DNA of 8,856 nt, taken from positions 1 to 8,856 of the forward strand of contig JAGVHJ010000332.1 in assembly GCA_020056645.1 (NCBI GenBank), written 5' to 3'. Both the position numbers and the translations under genes were made by a program. Shown one piece after another: positions 5,656 to 8,856 of this stretch (position 1 is its first letter; every line of letters begins with the position of its first letter). Under the pieces are notes generated by a model. The model had not been told where the DNA came from. It saw only the letters and a program-made list of their open reading frames with translations, and did no database searches. Source of the DNA: Desulfobacterales bacterium (GTDB lineage Bacteria; Desulfobacterota; Desulfobacteria; Desulfobacterales; JAHIVH01).

Positions 5656-5685
5656 ATCATATCAGCAGGTGCTTGTTCATGTCCA
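5656..5685 (-). promoter_or_regulatory. Sigma70-type promoter for the metallophosphoesterase
   Basis: On the minus strand, -35 TGGACA (5680-5685), an 18-nt spacer, then -10 TATGAT (5656-5661). Each box has 5 of 6 consensus bases. The start would be near 5649, giving a leader of about 36 nt. The word ATCGGTAGTA lies over the start side of the promoter (5647-5656, plus strand) and again at 5721-5730. Confidence 0.55.
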
Positions 5686-5720
5686 CAGGATATTACCACA
5701 CAATATCAATTCTTTACAAT

Positions 5721-5847
5721 ATCGGTAGTAACTATTCAGCAGCTATTCATCAAGATGGCGAAAAGCCCGTTTTGTTCGTTCCCTATTGTTTTCGGGAGCT
5801 TCTTGGCTTTTTGCCACTAAACGCCATACTGAATCGTTACATCGGTA
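5721..5847. mobile_element. MITE-like short repeat, copy 2, with 7-bp target duplication
   Basis: The 113-bp core (5728-5840) starts GTAACTATTCAG and ends CTGAATCGTTAC, so the termini are inverted with 11 of 12 matches. It is flanked directly by ATCGGTA on both sides (5721-5727 and 5841-5847), a perfect 7-bp duplication. Inside, GGCGAAAAGCC (5757-5767) can pair with GGCTTTTTGCC (5805-5815) apart from one base. It shares ATTCATCAAGATGG and CCGTTTTGTTCGTTCC with copy 1. There is no transposase, so it is non-autonomous. The right flank touches the stop codon of the second permease at 5848, so the insertion did not damage that gene. A third ATCGGTA at 5647-5653 slightly weakens the case that the duplication is unique. 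Confidence 0.72.
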
Positions 5848-6981
5848 TTAGGAAGAGCGTTTATGGAAACGCAGAAGGGCCAAGGGGAAAATGGTTCCAC
5901 CGATCCCTAAGAGCGATAGAAGTTCGGGCCAGAGCACCTTCAGATCCGCGCCTTTCAGAAACAACTCTCTCAAAATCTCGATAAAATAGCGCAACGGATT
6001 AACCAGGGTGATAACCTTGACCCACTCGGGCATGTTTTCAATGGGATAGAAGAATCCGCTCAATAAGATAAAGGTAACGAGAAAGAACCAGGACATGAAG
6101 AGGGCCTGCTGCTGGGTGTTCACAAGGGTCGAAATCAAAATACCCAGTCCCAGAGCGGTTAAAATAAATATGACCGCAAGCAGGGCCAGGAGGAGGAGGC
6201 TTCCTGAAACGGGGATTCCGAACCAGAGAATGCCGAATGTCATTGCCACGCTCATCTCGATCATCCCGAGCAAGGCGAAGGGAAGGGTCTTCCCCGCGAT
6301 GATCTGTCCCGGTGAGATCGGCGCGACCATCAGCTGTTCCAGGGTTCCGATCTCCCGCTCCTTAACGATGGCGAGACTCGTCAATAGCATGGTGATAATG
6401 GTCAGAAGAATCGATATGATTCCGGGGATCATGTAGTAGACGCTCTTTAATTCAGGATTGTACCAAGTTCGTGTCATGGGTTGGACAAAGTGGATGGATC
6501 TTCTGAGGCCTCCTGGGCCCGGTCCGGCCATTGTTTGAGAGAGACGCTCCTGCATGAACTGGAGAAAAATCCGGTTCAGATATCCCAGGGCAACGGCGCT
6601 GGTGTTGGAGTTCTGGCCATCAAGCAGCACCTGAAGTTCAGGCTTTCTCAAGGTTTCCAGGTCTCTTCCGAAGTGCTCTGGAATAACAAGGGCGAGAATC
6701 GCCTCTCCCCTGAAAAGGGCTTTTTCCACACTCCCGGCCTGGCAAGGAGAATCCTTAACGATGAAGTAGTCGCCTTGTAAAAAACGTTCTTTCAGATCCC
6801 TGCTAGCTTCGGAACGGTCCAGATCACAGATCAGGATGTCGAGATTCTTGATATCCGTGGTGATGGCGTATCCCAGGACCATGAGCTGGATCATGGGGAC
6901 CACAAAAATCACCCGAAGCATGTTGGGATCGCGCATGACCTGCCGCAACTCTTTTTTGACCAGATGAAAAATTTTGCCCAT
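5848..6981 (-). CDS. ABC-2 type transporter permease, second subunit (YbhR/YbhS-like)
   Basis: A 377-residue inner-membrane permease of the ABC-2 family. One N-terminal helix (about 22-42, LRVIFVVPMIQLMVLGYAIT) is followed by a large extracytoplasmic loop (about 43-180). A C-terminal block of about five helices begins near YYMIPGIISILLTIITMLL. The cytoplasmic motif KEREIGTLEQLMVAPISP, which contacts the ATPase, is intact. The late GFFYPIENMPEWV segment is also typical. It starts 19 nt after the first permease ends, with GGAGA 7 nt before the ATG, so the two are co-transcribed and probably pair as a heterodimer. The substrate is likely a hydrophobic compound or drug, by analogy to YbhFSR, and cannot be told from sequence. 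The ORF ends exactly at the duplicated target of the repeat at 5721-5847. Confidence 0.87.
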   Translation of the reverse strand: MGKIFHLVKKELRQVMRDPNMLRVIFVVPMIQLMVLGYAITTDIKNLDILICDLDRSEASRDLKERFLQGDYFIVKDSPCQAGSVEKALFRGEAILALVIPEHFGRDLETLRKPELQVLLDGQNSNTSAVALGYLNRIFLQFMQERLSQTMAGPGPGGLRRSIHFVQPMTRTWYNPELKSVYYMIPGIISILLTIITMLLTSLAIVKEREIGTLEQLMVAPISPGQIIAGKTLPFALLGMIEMSVAMTFGILWFGIPVSGSLLLLALLAVIFILTALGLGILISTLVNTQQQALFMSWFFLVTFILLSGFFYPIENMPEWVKVITLVNPLRYFIEILRELFLKGADLKVLWPELLSLLGIGGTIFPLALLRFHKRSS

Positions 6982-7000
6982 GGTGTTTCTCCGTTTCGAT

Positions 7001-8110
7001 TCAGGTGAGTTTTAACTTAAACCGTTTGACCGCGAGAAATATAAAAAAGAGTCCTACCAGGCTCATGGCCAGAACCGACGGAAAGAGTTCAAGAATCCCG
7101 TTTCCCTTGAGCATGATGCCCCGGATGATTTTCAGGAAGTGGGTGGCCGGAATCACCTGGCTCAACACCTGAAGAGGTTTTGGCATGGAGGCCACCGGAA
7201 AAACAAATCCCGAAAGCATTACCGAAGGAAGCATGGTCAGCACCAGAGAGAGCATCATGGCCACCTGCTGGGTCGCAACAGCCGTCGAGATGAGAAGCCC
7301 GATGGCGAGGGAGGTGAAAATATAAAACACACAAAAAAGCAGAAGGAGGCTCCAGCTCCCCAGCATGGGCACATCGAACCACAGATGGCCCAAAAAGAGG
7401 ATAATAACCGAAATGACGAAAGAGAGCGCCAGATAGGGAATCGCTTTTCCGATCACGACCTCGTAGGGCCGGATGGGGCTTACAAGGATCTGCTCCATGG
7501 TGCCGGTCTCTTTTTCACGGGCGATCGTCACCGATGTCAGGAGCGCGCCGATCATGATCAGAAGAATCGCCACAATGCCGGGCACGATAAAATGGGAGGA
7601 TATCATGTCCGGGTTGTAGAGCATCCGGGCCTTGATGGCCACTGGCGCTCCCTTGCCGCCGGTCGCCGCAGAGAGGGATCTTTCCATAAAGAGTCCCTCC
7701 AGATAGTTCTGAACCAGGGTGGCGCTGTTGGCGTCTGTTCCATCGGTGACGACACCGATGGCGGCCACCCTGTTGTTTACATGCCGTTTGTCGAAATCCT
7801 GGGGGATGATGATGACGGCCCGGACCAGGCGTTTCCGGAAAAGGGCTTCCGTATCGTGGGGATTGCTGAAATAGGTCACTATCTTAAAATAGGGACTCAG
7901 ACGGAGGGTCTCTATCAGCTCCCGGCTCGAGGGCGAGCCGTTCAGATCGCACACGGCTATCCGGATATGTTTCAGGTCCATATTGATGGCGTACCCGAAG
8001 ATGATCATCATGCAAAGCGGCATGAGGAGCAGGATTATGAGGGAGCGGGGGTCCCGCCGGATATGGATGAACTCTTTCCTGATCAGGGGGAGAATCCGTG
8101 TATCGATCAT
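7001..8110 (-). CDS. ABC-2 type transporter permease, first subunit (YbhS/YbhR-like)
   Basis: A 369-residue permease with the same plan as the neighbouring subunit. An amphipathic start leads into one helix (about 23-43, SLIILLLMPLCMMIIFGYAI). A periplasmic loop of about 130 residues follows, then a helical block from IVPGIVAILLIMIGALLTS. The cytoplasmic motif AREKETGTMEQILVSPIRP is intact and the LSGFVFPVASMPKPLQ segment is present. The two permeases align throughout but differ enough to be separate subunits rather than a recent duplication. It lies 26 nt after the ATPase stop; GGAG is 9 nt before the ATG. The second permease starts 19 nt on, so ATPase-permease-permease is one transcript. 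The likely role is drug or metabolite export. Confidence 0.87.
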   Translation of the reverse strand: MIDTRILPLIRKEFIHIRRDPRSLIILLLMPLCMMIIFGYAINMDLKHIRIAVCDLNGSPSSRELIETLRLSPYFKIVTYFSNPHDTEALFRKRLVRAVIIIPQDFDKRHVNNRVAAIGVVTDGTDANSATLVQNYLEGLFMERSLSAATGGKGAPVAIKARMLYNPDMISSHFIVPGIVAILLIMIGALLTSVTIAREKETGTMEQILVSPIRPYEVVIGKAIPYLALSFVISVIILFLGHLWFDVPMLGSWSLLLLFCVFYIFTSLAIGLLISTAVATQQVAMMLSLVLTMLPSVMLSGFVFPVASMPKPLQVLSQVIPATHFLKIIRGIMLKGNGILELFPSVLAMSLVGLFFIFLAVKRFKLKLT

Positions 8111-8136
8111 TGCTACAGGCTCCTTTTATTTGACAT

Positions 8137-8856
8137 TTACCGGTCCACGAGGGAGATGAAAATATCTTCGATCGAGACCTGTGCGTACTTTTTCTTAAGG
8201 GCCGCGGGCGAATCAAGCTCGACAATACGGCCCTTGTCCATAATCGAGAGCCGGTGGCAATACTCGGCCTCATCCATGTAGTGGGTGGTGACGAATACGG
8301 TTGTGCCTTGGGAGGCGATGCCTGAAATCAAATCCCAGAAATATCTCCGGGCGATCGGGTCAACGCCACCCGTGGGCTCGTCCAGAAAAAGAATGGGCGG
8401 CTCATGAAGAATCGCGCAGGCCAAGGCCAGCCGCTGCTTGAAACCCAGGGGAAGGGAACGGGTCAGGGTCCGGGACATTTCCGTCAAATGAAGGGATGAA
8501 TCGAGCGCAAGAATCCGGGCGCGGACCCTCTCTGCGGACAGGCCGTAAATCCCGCCAAAAAAATAGAGATTTTCAGAGGCGGTGAGATCATCGTAAAGAG
8601 AAAACCTCTGGGACATGTAGCCGATGCGGGTTTTAATTTTTTCATACTCCGTGTTGATATCGAATCCCCCCACATGCCCCTCTCCGGAGGAGGGGGCGAG
8701 AAGTCCCGTGAGCATCCGGATGGTGGTTGTCTTCCCCGCACCGTTCGCGCCCAGGAAGCCAAAGATCTCTCCCTCCTTCACATCGAACGAGATGGCGTCC
8801 ACCGCAACGAAATGGTTGAAGCGCCGGGTCAGATTCCGGACGGAAACCGAATAGGA
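8137..8856 (-). CDS. ABC transporter ATPase, YbhF-type, 5' end beyond the window
   Basis: 239 codons are visible and the frame stays open to the window edge, so the true start lies outside. Positions below count from the internal Met at 8802. Walker A is GANGAGKT (18-25), the Q-loop is YMSQ (Gln65), Walker B is ILFLDEP (137-143) and the H-loop is TTHYMDEAEYC (His174). The signature reads LPLGFKQRLALA (117-128) rather than LSGGQ. As I recall it, this variant is found in the C-terminal ATPase half of YbhF. Upstream of the internal Met the frame continues as SYSVSVRNLTRRFNHFVAVD, the normal first strand of an ABC domain, so the protein is either just starting or the second half of a tandem ATPase. 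It powers the two ABC-2 permeases that follow 26 nt downstream. Confidence 0.87.
   Translation of the reverse strand, partial: SYSVSVRNLTRRFNHFVAVDAISFDVKEGEIFGFLGANGAGKTTTIRMLTGLLAPSSGEGHVGGFDINTEYEKIKTRIGYMSQRFSLYDDLTASENLYFFGGIYGLSAERVRARILALDSSLHLTEMSRTLTRSLPLGFKQRLALACAILHEPPILFLDEPTGGVDPIARRYFWDLISGIASQGTTVFVTTHYMDEAEYCHRLSIMDKGRIVELDSPAALKKKYAQVSIEDIFISLVDR

Noticed and set aside
5757..5815. Internal inverted repeat of copy 2 as a terminator for the exporter operon
   Set aside because: The stem has a 37-nt loop and no T-run on either strand, so it is not a convincing intrinsic terminator.
7139..8281. Long open frame of 380 codons on the plus strand
   Set aside because: It lies fully antisense to the first ABC-2 permease and the ATPase end. 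Its composition is rich in His, Arg, Asp and Gly with no domain, as expected of a shadow of a real gene.

Overview
The window looks like ordinary chromosome from a Gram-negative bacterium, probably a deltaproteobacterium (Desulfobacterota). The reasons are a YbhFSR-type exporter, an OleA-like condensing enzyme followed by a DoxX-like protein, and an 86-aa acidic protein that resembles (from memory) small proteins of sulfate reducers. This placement is inference. No phage, plasmid, CRISPR, tRNA or rRNA gene was seen.

Layout. 1-461 (-) is the start of mltG, cut by the window edge, with a clear sigma70-type promoter at 544-573. 574-1439 is a decayed, repeat-rich stretch. It holds a 245-bp element with perfect 18-bp inverted ends (607-851) and internal palindromes, an SDR gene that has lost its N-terminal half (924-1265), and a ~105-bp MITE-like repeat at the break (1266-1370). 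1440-2127 (+) is a promoter and a SpoU/TrmH-family RNA methyltransferase. 2098-3778 (-) is a three-gene run: 86-aa protein, OleA-like KAS III, DoxX-like membrane protein. Its last gene overlaps the methyltransferase tail-to-tail by 30 bp. 3779-4163 is a divergent spacer with three successive hairpins and a possible 47-codon ORF. 4164-4856 (+) is a membrane-anchored coiled-coil/LysM protein, convergent with a metallophosphoesterase (4861-5613, -) that has its own promoter. 5728-5840 is a second copy of the MITE-like repeat, flanked by a perfect 7-bp duplication directly after the stop codon of the exporter operon. 5848-8856 (-) is that operon: ATPase (cut by the window edge), then two ABC-2 permeases.

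Functional picture. The exporter genes make an ATPase plus two distinct permease subunits, as in YbhF-YbhS-YbhR; a membrane-fusion partner would be expected upstream, outside the window. MltG and the LysM protein both concern peptidoglycan but are not co-transcribed. The OleA-like gene suggests head-to-head condensation of acyl chains or a related reaction, but no oleB, oleC or oleD is present here. The least explained parts are the non-coding stretches: two unrelated short inverted-repeat element families, and the structured leader upstream of the 86-aa gene.
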